Positions 21,456 to 33,958 are shown, numbered from the stretch's first letter. The stretch: DNA of 64,000 bases from Dermacentor variabilis (GCF_050947875.1 NC_134569.1:205896127-205960126), one strand, 5' to 3'. Notes: generated from the sequence alone by a model not told the origin. A program made the numbers and translations.

Positions 21456-23746
21456 TGAGATGGTTTACAAGACTTCCAAGTTCCCATAAGCGACGCACTG
21501 ACCGGGATGCTTTTCAGAACAAGCTAGAAGAATCTTGCAGCTGTATAATTTCACCGAAAGAGATTGAAGAGCGCCTTACAGCAGCAATGCATGCAGCAAC
21601 ATGCATTATCCAAACATCATATTCAAGAACATCCGTTGACGTTCTATACGAAGAGCTGCGGGCAATCCGACGTCGCGCCGAGAGGAAATACAGGCGAACT
21701 AAAATAATGTCAGACTTGAGGACGTCACGCCGTGTGCAAAAGAAAAATCGAAGATACTTGGAAAAGCTCGACGGACAACGTTGGAGGTCCTTTTGCACCA
21801 GCCTGGACCCAAGAAAGCCGTTGTACACAATATGGCATGTTGTACGAGCACTACCATCTCCTCCACAACCGCTACGTCCCTTCCGAGCTTTGGCTATCAT
21901 CCCGACGCGCAGTGAGAAGGAAATCGCGGAACATTTCTGCATACACCTCTCTGGATCTACAACATCGATAGCTTCAGTGCTCAGGTGTGCTCCTCCAACA
22001 ATGGACGATCGTCTCGACCTCCCATTCACGCTGCAAGAGCTACATGCAGCGATTTCCCCTTTAAGACACTCAAGTGCGCCTGGTCCTGATCGCATTACAT
22101 ATTCTACCTTGCGCCATCTAGACCGTCGAGCGACTGAAGAGCTTCTGGCTTTATACAATCTCTCTTAGTCCTCGGGAACTGTGCCTGCACACTGGAAGAC
22201 AAACGAAATCGTGGCATTCTTGAAACCAGGCAGGACACCCCATGCTATGCTTTCCTACAGACCTGTGGCACTTGCCAGTTGCATAGGTAAAACCATGGAA
22301 CGCATGGTTTTGACGCGCCTTGAGTGGTTTTTGGGGAAGCGTAATATATATTCAGACGTAATGACAGGTTTCCGAAAGGGTAGGTCGTCAATCGACAGCG
22401 TCATTGACCTAGGAACAACTGTTGAACATCAGAAACGTCGCCGTCGATTAACGGCTGCTGTCTTTCTAGATATCAAGGGTACCTTTCACAACTTTCTACA
22501 TGATGCAGTTTTAAATGCCCTAGAAGAATGTGGCGTCGGGGGACGTATGCATCAGTGGATAGCCAGCTATCTTCAAGACAGAACGATATTCATGACAACC
22601 TCAGACGGTGAAACAAAGAACCACCTCGTCTACCGTGGAGCGCCTCAAGGAGGTCTAATGAGCCTAACCTAATTTAATATCGTTCTCATTGGACTTGTCA
22701 AAGAACACGCAGGCACAGTCTCGGTCTCTGTGTACGCAGATGACATCTGTATATGGACCACAAGCATAACGCGCTTGCAAGTGCAAACGAAACTGCAGCG
22801 CGCGGTGTCAATGACGCCGACATACCTAAAGAGTCCCAGACTGCAGCTCTCAGCGGAAAAAAGTATAACCATGGCATTTACATGGAAGTCAATTATGATT
22901 GATAAGAAGATTATACCTTCAGTAATCCACTACAAGTTTCTCGGAGTCATCATCGACCGTGACTTATCTTGGTCGAAACACCTCTCTGGATTAAGAAAAA
23001 AGCTGGACAGCTTTGCTCAGATCATTCGACATATGTCTGGAAAATCATCGGGGCCATCCAAGTCATTTTTTCTGCAGCTCTACCAGGCACTTTTTGTTGG
23101 CTACTTGCGCTACAGTGCACCTGTACTTTCTCGGTTTAGTACAACTGCTGTACGCACACTTGAAAGTGCTCAGCCTCGCGCGCTGACAATTTCCCTAGGA
23201 CTACCACGATGTGCGTCTACTTGGGGCACTATTGCAGTGGCACGTGCGTGCCCAGCTCGAATTTATATGCAACATAAGCCATGGCAAGTGCATCTAAGGC
23301 TACTGACTAGACACAGGAATCATCCACTCACGAACGTCACAAGCGTACAGCCTGTGTCCGCCTACTCAGCAGCCGTGTTATCGCAGCAAGATTTTTTGCC
23401 GTCGGACTTCCAACCGTATGACATACCCGAAGTTCCATCCTGGACGATGGGAAACCCAGCGGTGAGACTCTCAATCCCTGGAAACACGAAGAAGTCGAAA
23501 ATGTCGCTTGCTGGGCTCAAGCATTTCGCGCTATCATACAGAAGCAGTTCGCTGCATACTGCAACAGATTCTCGAGAAGTGGACAGTGTTCTGTGACTCA
23601 AAACAAGCACTGCAACTCATCAACAATTATATTAATGACAGAACCGCATATAGTCCTCTGGTTTATGATATCATGTCTCTTCTTGCTGAAGCGTCTCATT
23701 CTGGGCATACCATCGTGCTGCAGTGGATTCCTGGCCATTGTTGAAT
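21455..23746 (+). pseudogene. RT and RNase H of the nested LINE, copy 1
   Basis: The RT runs from SSAPGPDRITYSTLRHL through VALASCIGKTMERMV and GAPQGGLMS to the catalytic YADD at 22733-22744. The thumb follows, with YKFLGVIIDRDLSW. An in-frame stop at 22166-22168 breaks the copy, where copy 2 has a Trp codon. There is another stop at 22669. RNase H lies at about 23590-23800, with FCDSKQALQLINN and QWIPGHC before a stop. It cannot make a full ORF2 protein. Confidence 0.85.
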
Positions 23747-24460
23747 AGCTGGAAACCAACAGGCTGACGCGGAAGCAAAAAAGACGAACACTGACAGACC
23801 GATTATAAAAATTCATTTTTTCCGGTATGACATTAACGCCTTGCTCCTTACCTCCAATAAAACTTCTACGACGCGATATTGGGAAAACGCCGAACGTCGA
23901 CAAGAGCGACACCATAGATTTGACGCTGGATTATAATTCCGGCTTCCACTTCGGCTGCGGAGAAGCCTGGAAACACCCATTCATCGATTACGGCTGGGTG
24001 TGGCATACAACATTGGACAAGCACGGGACCCTGAATGTAGCGTCTGTGACACTCTCGAGACAACAGCTAACGTACTTTGCGTGTGCTCTCAATATGCGGC
24101 CGAACGAAGAACACTCCAATCTACTGCTGACTGCTTCGAATCCCGCCCCTTTTCGGAAGAAATCTTTTGAGCGCGTGGGGGTGGGGGAGTGCTGACTGTG
24201 CCCAACGTGCCATAATATGACTTTTGAACTTTTTAAGTGAGACTGGTTTAGACGATCGCCTCTAGGAGTTGTCAGACGTGCCGTCAGTGCGAAATGTGTT
24301 TGCGCAATAACTTTTTGTGACAAGATTACTTTCTGTATGGACAAGATACCTTTCCCTGTATTTCCCACTTCCCCTTTCCCCAGTGAGGAGTAGCAGGCTA
24401 GATCCACGCTCTCCAGGCCAACCTCTCCTCCTTCCTCTTCATTAAAAATCTACTCCTCCT

Positions 24461-24472
24461 CACCCGATAATG
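24461..24472. repeat. 12-bp target-site duplication, right
   Basis: Identical to 19956-19967, marking the right end of the LINE insertion. Confidence 0.85.
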
Positions 24473-24570
24473 ATGGTCGCACAGGGAACTGAAGATGAGG
24501 ATCGATCAACGTAGGATGATGATGATAATGTATAGATGAAGAAGTGGAGCGTAATAAACCCCCACAGGAC
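24473..24570 (-). repeat. Displaced outer part of the gypsy 5' LTR
   Basis: GAAGATGAGGATCGATC and GTAATAAAC blocks match the 3' LTR at 14690-14790. Together with 19908-19967 it completes one LTR, so the gypsy element's outer boundary is near 24570. Confidence 0.75.
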
Positions 24571-25639
24571 AGCCAAAACTATACCCCATAGCGGTTACGC
24601 GCCACTGTTGAGGATACAAGAGAAGACACCTTGAGTACAAGTTGGGAAGAGACAGAGATGGAGAAGGTTTATCGAAAGCTGGATATCGGCCAGCGGAGCA
24701 GAAATTTTTTGCGACTACTCCACATGGTTGGAGGAGTTATAATATAATACATTGTTGCGCCAAAAAGGAATATAAAGACATGGGAGGGAGACTACGAAAT
24801 GACAGACCGAGCGCTAAACTTCAACTGATTTTATTCTTACAGGAGGACAGGGAGAATTGACAAACGTGCATGTGTACATCAGTGTTGCCTAGAGCGGTTA
24901 CAGTCACATTTTTAACAGTTGCATCTCGTTTTCAAACAGAAAAACAGACGTGTCAGTAATACAACCCGTGCCTCTCTCTTTTATGTGATATGCCTTCAAC
25001 ATCTCCTGTTAGTGTATGACCATTCCTGCCAGGTATGTTTATCTCATGTATCTAGCGGCTGGCAAGGGGGGAAAAGAAGGAACAGTGAAAAAAGTCGAGA
25101 TTATTGAAGCAACACAAAAGCGAATTTCAGAACACTAAGAACACGCTCATAAAGAATTATCGTAATACCGCTATGACACGGGAAATAAAACGTATAGCAG
25201 TACCTGATTGAGGCCTGTGTCACGTAAAATATTTCTAAGCGCCTTTTAGTGTCAAAGCCGAAGCAGCCGTCCCCAAAGTTTGAGTGCACCTAGCAGTTCC
25301 AGGCTTTCATCGAGACGCCGCTCTAAGAAACTCATTTAGGCTGCCCGTGAAGCTGTGGGCCTGTGAATCACAAGTTCTAATTAAATAAGTCACGTCTTCG
25401 CATTAACCTTACGTTTGGCATATTGCCGAGCTTAAATAACAATCGAATGGTGAAGTGAAATTTAGCCGAACTTGAGATCCAACCATGCGCATGCACTTGT
25501 GACACAAGAGTCAAATTCAAGAGCAACATTTAGGAAGGGGCTCGTATGGCAACGCGCTGCCATTCCGGAGTGAACGCTGTGTGCTCCACACAGCAGACAC
25601 AACAACCGCAGCGCCACGCCTAGAAAAGGATGCGAGAAG
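24571..25639. other. Unassigned
   Basis: No gene was recognised. The stretch 24757-24870 resembles old LINE 3' sequence in reverse, but I cannot name it. A purine-rich run at 25626-25670 belongs to, or abuts, the tail of the next LINE. Confidence 0.35.
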
Positions 25640-26083
25640 AGAAAGAGAGAAAGAGAAGACAGGAAAGGCAGGGAGGTCAACTAGACGCACAGCCGGTTTG
25701 TTACCCTGCGCCGGGGGAAGGGGCTATGAGGGTGAAGAGAGAGAGAGGTGAAAGTGACAGACAAAGAACTTTACTAATGGTCCTGAGGAACCGCATTAGG
25801 GTTCTTCCCTTTTTACGGAGACCCCTTACCTGTCGCGGGCAGCACCCACGTCGGTGTCGGAAGATCGCGGTCCTGCGCCCTGTCGCAGGCCCTCTGGAGA
25901 GCCCGTAATTGCTCTGAGAGGTCGACGCTCTTAAGGGCTGCCTCCCAGTCAGTTGGAGTGGTTAGCGATGAGCTGCGGCATTGCCAGGGCATATGGGATA
26001 AGGAGCAGTACGCCTCCCCACAGTCTGGACAGTGGGGTTATACATTTGGCGCGAAGTGACTGAATCGGCCCCTGGAGGGGAAT

Positions 26084-27028
26084 TCATGACCCCGTTTGGA
26101 GCATGTGAAAGGCCGACGATTGTGGTCTATTAAGTTTAGGATGTGGTAGCGGAAAGGCCCACCGAGCAAGTTGAGAATGTGCCAAGATTTCATGGAAGGT
26201 GAGAAGCGAATCCCTGTACAGTCCTAAGTCGCCGCCCGCGAGTCCACCTGAACCGCTACTGTGTGTAAGACCTCGCTCACAGCCATGGGCCAACTCATTG
26301 GCGTTAGGAACCTCAGAGTGCACATTGATTTCCATATGGACCGGGAACCATTTGATGATATGAAAACCAGCAGCCCCCTCGCTGCCGAGCGTGGCCGCCA
26401 CCTCCTTTGAGATCGAGCCGGAGGCGAACGCTCGGGCTGCAGACCTGGAGTCTGTATAGATATTGGGACGTAGACGGCCCTTCAGTGCTATAGCTATAGC
26501 AACCTGCTCGGCTGCTGTTGCAGGAACATTCCGCACGCACGGATGCTGAGTTAATGAGAGTGCCATTGGAGTCACAGAAACTACGGTATAGCGATAAGAG
26601 CGCCCGTACTGGGCGGCGTCAACGAAACATGCCAGATTCGGAGTGGTCGCAGTCATATTTGGCAGGGAACGAGCCCTGGCTAACCGGCGCCCTACGTTGC
26701 ATTGAGGGTGGACGTTACGTGGCATCGGACGTTTCTTGAACGTTTCTCGGACAATGGATGATAGCTTCACGTTGCGCTTCGTGATTTCCAGGTGACCGCA
26801 ACCAACGGATTCGAGGATGCGTCTCCTCGCTCGCGATAATGAGAGTCGTATTAGTTGGGCCACTCGTTGGGCCTCGATCACCTCTGACAGGGTGTTGTGC
26901 ATGCCTTGTTGCATGAGACGCGCGCTGCTGGTAGTGAGTGGTAAACCGAGCACGCGCTTGATGCTTTTGCGCATGAGCGCGTCGATTTTGGCCTCATCTC
27001 GTTTAGACCAGCGGAGCGCGGAGGCCAT
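26084..27028 (-). pseudogene. RT end and RNase H of the 25.6-31 kb LINE
   Basis: An open frame of 314 codons. The first part is the post-RT connection (KRVLGLPLTTSSARL). RNase H then shows the catalytic set CFVDAAQYGRS, AAEQVAIAIAL, YTDSRSAARAF and NANELAHGCERG, with the WxPGH segment altered to WFPVHME. The frame then stops before the usual zinc tail. Confidence 0.85.
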
Positions 27029-27085
27029 ATAGTTTACGTGGCTACTCAGAAACTTGTGGTAGAATCTGAGGAGATTGCTCTCGCT

Positions 27086-28264
27086 TTAACGCCCGCCCCC
27101 CCTGCCCCTAACCTGCGGTTCGAGACCCTGAGGATAAGCCGAACCATATTCTTCGTCTTGGAGGTAATGCGGGCTGCCCCCGTGAGATTCCAGCAAGAGC
27201 CCAAGGACCCTGATGGTATCCACTCTTTGGATTTGCTGTCCGTCCCTCGTATAGAGGGCTATCAGAACTTGATCTAAGGGTGTAACCTCCCGTCGGGTGG
27301 GCCTATACAAAAGAAGTTCGGACTTGGTTGGGGACAGACTCAGGCCAGTGTCTTGTAGAAAGAGTTCTGTGACATCGAGCGCCTTTTGGGGCGCACTCGC
27401 AACTGCAGCGTCAGACCCTCCCATTCACCACACGCAAATATAATCCGCGTAAAAGCCGTGACCCGTTCCTTTTACTGTGGCCAGTCTGTCCGAGAGGCCC
27501 TTCATGGCGATGTTAAACAGTAGGGGAAATACGACCGCCCCTTGCGGTGTGCCTCTCCCTCCTAATGTAAATTTCTTGAAATTGATTTGCCCTATTTTGA
27601 CAGTGGCCTTGCGATCCCTGGGGAAGGAGCTAACGTACGCGCGGAATTGTGGCCCCAGGCCCAAGTGCCAGATGGCGTCTAGCACGAACCGGTGCCAGAA
27701 GTTATCAAAAGCCTTGGACAAGTCTAGAGCAAGGATGCCCCGAGTGTCTCTAGCGTCGTCATCAATGATTTGCCTCTTTATAAGTAGCATGACGTGCTGT
27801 GGGGATAGTGCCGGCCGAAAGCCTACCATGTTGTGAGGGAATAACTCATTAGTTTCTATGTGCCTAAACATACGGTTGTGAATGGCATGTTCGGCCACCT
27901 TACCGACGCAGGATGAGAGCGAGATGGACCGCATGTTCTCCGGCGCAAGAGCCTTGTCTGGTTTCGAGATGAGCACCACTGAAGCTGTCTTCCAGGAGTC
28001 GGGGACGAGGCGCGTTTCCCAGATTATATTGACTTCCTCGGTGAGCAGCGCAACTGATTGTTCGTCCAGGTTGCGGAAGAGCTTACTGGAGATGCCATCC
28101 GCTCCCGGTGCAGAGCGACTGTTGAGCGTTTGAAGCACCTCCCAGATTTCGGATTCCGTGAAGGGGGCGTCGAGCTCCGCCACAGCAACGAGGATAATCC
28201 CCGTCACCGGAGGGGCCCAGCGGAAGATATTTTTCGGCCGCCTCTTGCAGGAGGACGTGTTCAA
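27086..28264 (-). pseudogene. RT of the 25.6-31 kb LINE
   Basis: The frame at 27425-28264 has the RT blocks SAPGADGISSKLFRNL, SLSSCVGKVAEHAI, LDLSKAFDNFWH and GTPQGAVVFPLLFN. The active site reads YADY at about 27433-27444, where YADD is required, then meets a stop. The thumb continues in another frame at 27086-27424 (LSLSPTKSELLLY). Loss of the second aspartate would inactivate the polymerase. Confidence 0.85.
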
Positions 28265-29700
28265 ATACGCCTGCCGTCTTTTGATTATGAACTATGCGAT
28301 CGATGGCTAGTCTCTGATTGCTTTTGCTTTGCGAATCGTCGACTAAGTGTTTGAGCAGGTTCCATTTCCCCCCGTTCTCATCTGGCCATCAACCGAGGAA
28401 CGCACTTCATTTCATTGTTCTTTGGACAGTTCGATGGAATGAGCTTCTATTATACGATGGAGCTCCGTAATTTTCTTGTGAAGACGGCGGTGGAGTCTGT
28501 GCGTTCTGCAGCGGCTCAGGATGAAGTTCTTGGCTTCTAGGCTTGGCTTCTAGTTCTTGGCTTCTAATACTGACCTTTAGGTCGGTATTAACCACCTCGC
28601 AGCTTGTACGTCCTTCTGTAGTCATGTGAACAGACTATCGAGATTATCGTAGTTGGTCTGGTCGGCCTTCCGCATTTTCCGGAAGGCATCCCAGTCCGTC
28701 ACTTTATATTCCCTGGTAGGGGCTATGTTAATTGTTAGGGTAATCTCCACAATGAAGTGTTCGCTAACCAGGTTCTCTTCCAAATTTTACCATCCTGCTC
28801 CGGGGGCGTTCTAGACGAACGCCCGCTCCGGAGTGGTGTCTCGGACTACCGACGTGCCGGTTCGCGTCGGGTATTGAGGATTTGTAATCAATTCCAGTGA
28901 GTAGTCAGCAACTGCCTATACAAGGAGATTGCCCTTGGTGGACCGGCGGGGGTATCCCCAGCATTCTGGGGTGCATTGAAGTCACCCGCTGTCACTACGG
29001 GACCCCCTTGCTCAGGGTCGCCACCTTTGTCATGATCGTACCGAATGCCTGCCGTTGATCCGACGGCGAGCTGTATATGTTAAAAAGGAAGACACTGCTC
29101 TTAAGCCAATTGTTACGGATAATTTCGAACATAATGAATTCCGCCCTAGTTTTGCGAAGTGGTCATTTGTGTACTTGAAGGGGCACTTCCGTGCGACCAA
29201 GGCTGCTAAACCACGCTTTCTTCCTTCCTCCCGTATCGATGCTACCCGTTATCGGGGAAGGTGGGCGCGTCATCGAGAGTTTCTTGTAACAGAATTACCT
29301 GCGGTTTCACCGTCTGTGCCGAAACGAATTGCTGCAGCGGAGCTTTGCGCCGTTGGAAACTGGCACATTTTCACTGCCACACAACCAGCTTATTGGGATT
29401 GACCGCCATGGCGATTGCCTTGGATTGACCATTCCACCATCTTGTTAACGGGGACGGCGCTTGCGGGTAAAGGTGCCCGACGGGACTCCCTCGAAACCTG
29501 TCTTACCGCAGCTAACGCGGCCTGGCGCTTTCCAGGGACGCCGTCCTTTTAAGGAGGGCAGTCACGGTTTCAGCGAGCTGCTGAATTGCTCGCTGCATGC
29601 TTTCTAAGTCCTTGTTATTGGACTCGTTCTCTATAGAGTAAGCGTCCCCCTCTGGGGGCACGGCGCTACGTTTACCCTAGTGCGGCTGTGGCTCTCCTGA
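28265..29700 (-). pseudogene. Endonuclease relic of the 25.6-31 kb LINE
   Basis: Fragments in several frames fit a LINE endonuclease: LAALVARKCPFKYTNDH and FLTYTARRR near 29060-29200, then HPRMLGIPP near 28960 and VGSPRHHSGAG near 28840. The + strand frame at 29055-29402 is a shadow. No frame is long enough to be functional. Confidence 0.5.
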
Positions 29701-29790
29701 GGGGGGCACCTGCAGCTTCTCGACTTGCGAGGGGTAAGACTTACGGTGCGACTCAAAGTCGGCCCTCATCTACTGCATTTCTGCTTTGAG

Positions 29791-31070
29791 TCAAGAGTTC
29801 TCTTGCATCAGTTGAGCGACTCTGGGATCAACTATATGCTCCGGCAATGCTACCAGCGTTACCTTTGAAGCCAGCGTCGTCTGCTTCGGATTGACACGAT
29901 CGGCCCAGGTTGGCGTTTCCTGGATCCGATCCCGGGAGGTAGAGCGCCCGCGGGAACGAGAGAGCCCTCTCGAGAGGCTGCGTTGTGGACGAGCTGGCGT
30001 GACGGAGTGCTCCCTCCTGGGGGCTCCTGCCGCGCTGGAGACACGTTGCCGGATCTCCTTGGCCAGCTGTTGCTGCTGGTACTTGCTCTTGGCACGCTTA
30101 CGGCTCCGTCTACATCTGCGTACGATGTTTAGGCATTGAAAGCGCTGCTTACACGTTTTGTCCGCCGTAAGATGCGGGCCTCCGCAAAGGGCGCACTTTT
30201 GCGAACCCTGGTGGTCATCGGGTGGGGAGGTTAGTCCGCAGCCCCGCCAATCTTCATAGGTAGGGCTGGGGCAGACGTCCGCACGAAGTCCCAAGCCGCC
30301 ACACGCGAAGCACACCTAGGTTTGGCGTTTGTAGAGCGTGCATTGCAGAAGGCTGACGCCACACATGCCATAGGCACTGTCATGCCGTCGAAGAGGATGA
30401 CCACTGTGGTGGTGTTCTTAATTCGTTTTACTTCCAGAGCCTTCGGGTTACGATGGTTGACGATCATGCGCTGGAGGTAGGCCTCGCTGATGTCTGGGTC
30501 GACCCCTTGTATGACCCCTTTGCAGGTGTTGTCTGGGGCCGCGATGTATGCGGCCACTTTGTATAGTCCTTCGCTTACGCGGATTCGCTGAATCCCTGCA
30601 TAAGCGGAGGCGTTCTTCTTCTCTGGGGTGGAGATAACGAGAACGTTTGAGTGCAATTGGGGGAGATTATGTCGCCCTCAGAGGCTGTGGGAGCTAGTGC
30701 AGCCGCCATGGCCAAGGCTTGAGCAAGCTTGATTTGGCTTGTCTTCTCAACGTTCAGACCAACCCTTGGGCGCACAATAATTCGTATGTGCTCCCTAGGT
30801 AGTCCTGGGAGCCACGACAAGGCTGCGAGACGTTGCAGGGCGCCTTGCGGGGCAACCATGCGTCACCCACCCTTCGAGCCCACGAGGGATATTGCGCGTT
30901 GAAACTGGTGTTCCTCGCCGAGTTTTCTTGTTCTTCGAGGAGATTTCCTCTCGTACCACCATGTCTACTTCGAGCATAATGCCCCTCTTCGTCGGGTTAG
31001 GCCTACGCCTACCCGCGCCTAGTGTCGCCGCGGCATGGTCGACATAAAAAGTTTCACAATTTCCGCACAA
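29791..31070 (-). pseudogene. ORF1 of the 25.6-31 kb LINE
   Basis: Four overlapping frames. The N-terminal frame is at 30795-31070. Middle frames at 30575-30859 and 30231-30656 include NVLVISTPEKKNASAY. The C-terminal frame at 29791-30315 has two knuckles, CFACGGLGLRADVC and CALCGGPHLTADKTC, then an Arg/Ser-rich segment. This matches a gag-like ORF1. Frameshifts near 30260, 30640 and 30830 break it. Confidence 0.78.
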
Positions 31071-31389
31071 GGGCCACTCACCGAACGAAGTCCTCAGAAG
31101 AAAGCGTGTCGAATGGCGTGCATTTCAGCGATAGGTGACACAGAAAGCTGACCGAAAATATGTACGAAAACTGGAGTCGATCTTTCCACGTCCGCACTAG
31201 TCGGCGGAGCAGAGGAGAGGAGGACGGAGGAGAAACGGAAAGAGCACAGTTTCGCGCACAGTGGAAGGTTCCCACGGACTCTACACACGGTTCCCAAGAC
31301 CTGTAGACTTGACATATCTTAAGAGCGTTTTCTTGGGTTTCTGTGCCATCGACGCGTCCGGCCAGGGTCCAAGGATCTTCATTACGGAA

Positions 31390-32460
31390 AATGGTCTAGA
31401 TTCCAGCTGGTTCATTGCTGTCCGGAGAACTTAGCGCTCGTCGCTGTGTTGGGGACAGATACACAGGATGTGTTCAATCGTTTCTGTGGTTCCGCAATAG
31501 TCCCACATCGGCGTATCCCCCTTTCCAATGCGGAACGAGTCGGCCTTCGTAACTGCCACACCGAGCCAGAAGCGGCACAATACTGTCTCCTCAGAGCGGG
31601 AAATTCTTGATGGCACTTTTAGCTTTAAAAATGGATCCAGCCTATGACACTTCGGGAGGGTGGGAGAAGAGCAATATTTGTTTGTCGTAGCTTTAGCCAC
31701 AATATGAAGCTTTCTTGCGGTGTCGGTTTTTGATAAGGAGATTGAAACTAGTCGGGCATCCATATGGCCAAACCGGGTGGCTTCGTCGGTGAGGTCACTG
31801 CCAGCAATGCCGGTATGTCCAGGTAGCCACCGGAATATGAGTTCATGCTCTGTAGCGATAGCTTGATGGTGGTCTCCTCTTATTTCACAAGTCAGCCTCT
31901 CATGCGTCCTATGATATATGGCAAAATGTAGACTCTGAAGTGCTGCCTTAGAGCCGCAAAGAATGACCCATTTTCGAGGTGTCTCTTGCAGGAGATATTT
32001 GACTGCAGCACGCAGGTCAGCAAGCTATGCCGCCGTTGATGTTGTCATGTGGGATAGCATGAATTCGATTGTGGTTTTCGTAGCCGGAATGACAACGGCA
32101 CCTGAAGAGGTTGTAAGTGAGAAGAAACCATCAGTATAGATGTGTATTCGGGTGTGATGAAGGGCTAACTGGAGCCATGGCATGCTGTTCTAGGAGCTTG
32201 AGTGTCTTTCACGGTGCCAGCTACTCCGAAGTGGGCGGGCAACCAACAGCGCAACAGGGCAGGCTTGCGACGAGGCTTTAGAAGTTGTTGGCGCGCCAAC
32301 CGGTCAATATAGATCAGCAAATCAAAAGATAACTGTTCAAAGCTGTAGGGGGAACGTTTCTTGTAGCGCAATTTGTTTCTTGTAGCGCAATAACGCTCCC
32401 GTTTTCCGAGCCAGCAACTATAAGTACTCTGGCGTTTAGATCCCCGAGAACCATTCATGA
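31390..32460 (-). mobile_element. I-like LINE, 5'-truncated, RNase H and zinc tail
   Basis: The - strand shows RNase H as YTDGFF, a damaged glutamate region with a stop (TAA before LADLRAA), GSKAAL where an aspartate is expected, and WLPGHTGIAGSDLTDEA. It then shows the zinc segment DYCGTTETIEHILCICPQH at about 31440-31500. An upstream connection frame is at 32165-32458. RT is absent. Two catalytic positions are lost. Confidence 0.78.
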
Positions 32461-32529
32461 CAAACCCAGATTGAACAGACAGTCATTAATGCTAATCGTT
32501 CCATTGCTTACATAAAGTGAAACTTCTCC

Positions 32530-33068
32530 ATCGTGCCTAATAACCTAAAGCGCCTTTTGTTTAAAACACTTGTCCGTTTAAAACTTCAGTATGGCTACTC
32601 CATCTGGGACAAACACGTTCAGTCATTATCGCTCTGCCTCGAAGTCATCCAAAACCGTGCAGCTCGTTTAATTTTACCTAGCCATTGCCACACTGCGAGT
32701 GTAACATCAATGAAATCATCTCTTAACTTGCCTGACCTATCACTTCGTTGTCAGTTTGCTCAACTCTTTCTTTTTCATAAAATATACCATTTCAACCTAG
32801 TCCTATGTAACACAATCTTCACAGCACCCTCTTTTATTTCTTCAAGCAACGACCACGAGTTCAAAGTTGGTGCGTTTAATTGTAGTAATATGTATTTTGA
32901 TTGTTTTCTACCCACCACAAGCACGGACTGGAACCACATTCTTCCCTACTTCGCCTCCATTATAAAATGACAAGAATTTTAAGACCGCCATTTCAACTCA
33001 CTTCATGTAATTACACCACATTACGCTCTCGACTCTGTAATGTTATAAACCCTGCGAGTAAATAAATG
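32530..33068 (+). mobile_element. L2/CR1-like LINE 3' end
   Basis: The frame at 32533-32970 has FKTLVRLKLQYGYSIWDKH, QNRAARLIL and LFHKIYHFN, the C-terminal RT pattern of CR1/L2-group LINEs. It ends near 33068 with GTAAATAAATGAAAT, a typical short tail. The element is 5'-truncated. Confidence 0.75.
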
Positions 33069-33840
33069 AAATCAACTGAAGCAAATCGGCTAGTCAGTCA
33101 TATAACAATAGCATTTAGGTGGTACATGGGGCTTCTTTGGTATCTTTGCAACCAGTCCAACCAGTTGAGCACAAACTTTAAGCATTGGGTACGATTCCGA
33201 CTTGCCTCCCGTTTCAAATTTGTGCATAGTTCGAATGAGGAAATTAGGGAATAGAATTGAATGCGGATATTCAATTATGCCGAAACACGGGTTCAAGATA
33301 ATGGTTTGCAGCACGAACGTCTTAACACGTTCACATAATCTATAAGATACCTGAAACTAAGAAAGAACGCAGGGATTCTGAATAACTGGAATTATAATTT
33401 CTGGCACCTGGACATCTGCTTCTACAGTTGTCGAGCAGCCTTTCTTGAAGCTGCCATATACTTATCAGCCACAGAGCTCTAAATTCTGATAAATATCGTC
33501 AACTGCGAATCGAAGATTGCTGCACGTTGATGAGTAGGCTAGCGAAATGCATAATTTTGCAGCAATGCGTCTGTAATCAATTACAGACAGTTAAAACATT
33601 CAAACATTTGAATCCTTGCTTACAAACGTCGCTCGCAGAAATGCAGTCGCTCTTGACATGGACGTCAAGATTTGCTTCAGAGCGGACACGCCTTTCACGT
33701 AGAATGAGGACTCAAGGCGCCATCTCGCAAGACAGTGAAGTTTTGCAAGATAGGAAAGCAAAGCGAAGAGTGCAAACCAACAAAATAGGTTGCGACTACG
33801 TGTCACGCAGACGCAACGTTCGGACAAGTGTCGCTGGCTG
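33069..33840. other. Upstream region of the cuticle gene
   Basis: No repeat or other gene was recognised. The stretch probably includes the promoter-proximal control region of the gene starting near 33875. The open frame from 33527 running through the TATA box into exon 1 is judged a chance frame. Confidence 0.4.
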
Positions 33841-33843
33841 GTG

Positions 33844-33850
33844 TATAAAA
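33844..33850 (+). promoter_or_regulatory. TATA box of the cuticle protein gene
   Basis: TATAAAA lies 109 bases before the start codon at 33959 and would place transcription start near 33875. Arthropod cuticle genes often have strong TATA boxes and a short first exon, which fits this arrangement. Confidence 0.72.
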
Positions 33851-33958
33851 GCCAGCTGCCCAAGAGAAGCGGCCAGAAATAATTTGCTGTCGCATCAACG
33901 TCGCTCGCCGGACTTCAGCTGTCTTGACTTAACCTGCGAGATCATCGTAAGAGCAAAA

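Larger units (their letters stand above)
1..22571. repeat. Segmental duplication, copy 1 (continues left of the window)
   Basis: This block matches 40455-64000 in order and orientation over its whole length, apart from discrete insertions and deletions. Anchors seen in both are the LINE tail at 31/40485, the frame at 5535/43752, the membrane-protein exon at 7025/45266, the ORF1 zinc knuckles near 11341/52811, the gypsy polypurine tract at 14800/56280 and the LINE start at 19968/61396. A hand-compared stretch of about 117 bases at 14821/56286 shows about 8 mismatches. The match is cut by the right edge of the window at 64000, which aligns with 22571, so copy 1 probably extends further right. 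A heterozygous haplotype wrongly placed in tandem by assembly is the main alternative. Confidence 0.93.
19968..24460 (+). mobile_element. I-like LINE nested in the gypsy 5' LTR, copy 1
   Basis: About 4.49 kb with 12-bp target-site duplications. The order is ORF1 with three Cys-rich knuckles, apurinic-type endonuclease (internally shortened), RT, RNase H, zinc segment, and a 3' end ATTAAAAATCTACTCCTCC. RNase H in ORF2 places it in the I group. Both ORFs are broken. Copy 2 of the same insertion starts at 61396 and is cut by the window end. Confidence 0.88.
25640..31080 (-). mobile_element. Near full-length I-like LINE (single copy in window)
   Basis: About 5.4 kb. On the - strand the order is 5' region, ORF1, endonuclease relic, RT, RNase H and a pyrimidine-rich 3' end (CT-rich at 25640-25760). 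It differs in sequence from the nested LINE at 19968. It lies outside the duplicated block. Frames are broken in ORF1, endonuclease and RT, so it is inactive. The 3' end is defined only approximately. Confidence 0.82.

Noticed and set aside
21514..22158. A 214-codon - strand frame
   Set aside because: It is the complement of the nested LINE's ORF2 and is repeated at 62943-63458 for the same reason.
29055..29402. A + strand frame with basic N-terminus
   Set aside because: The - strand reads LINE endonuclease fragments over the same bases, in the proper place between ORF1 and RT.
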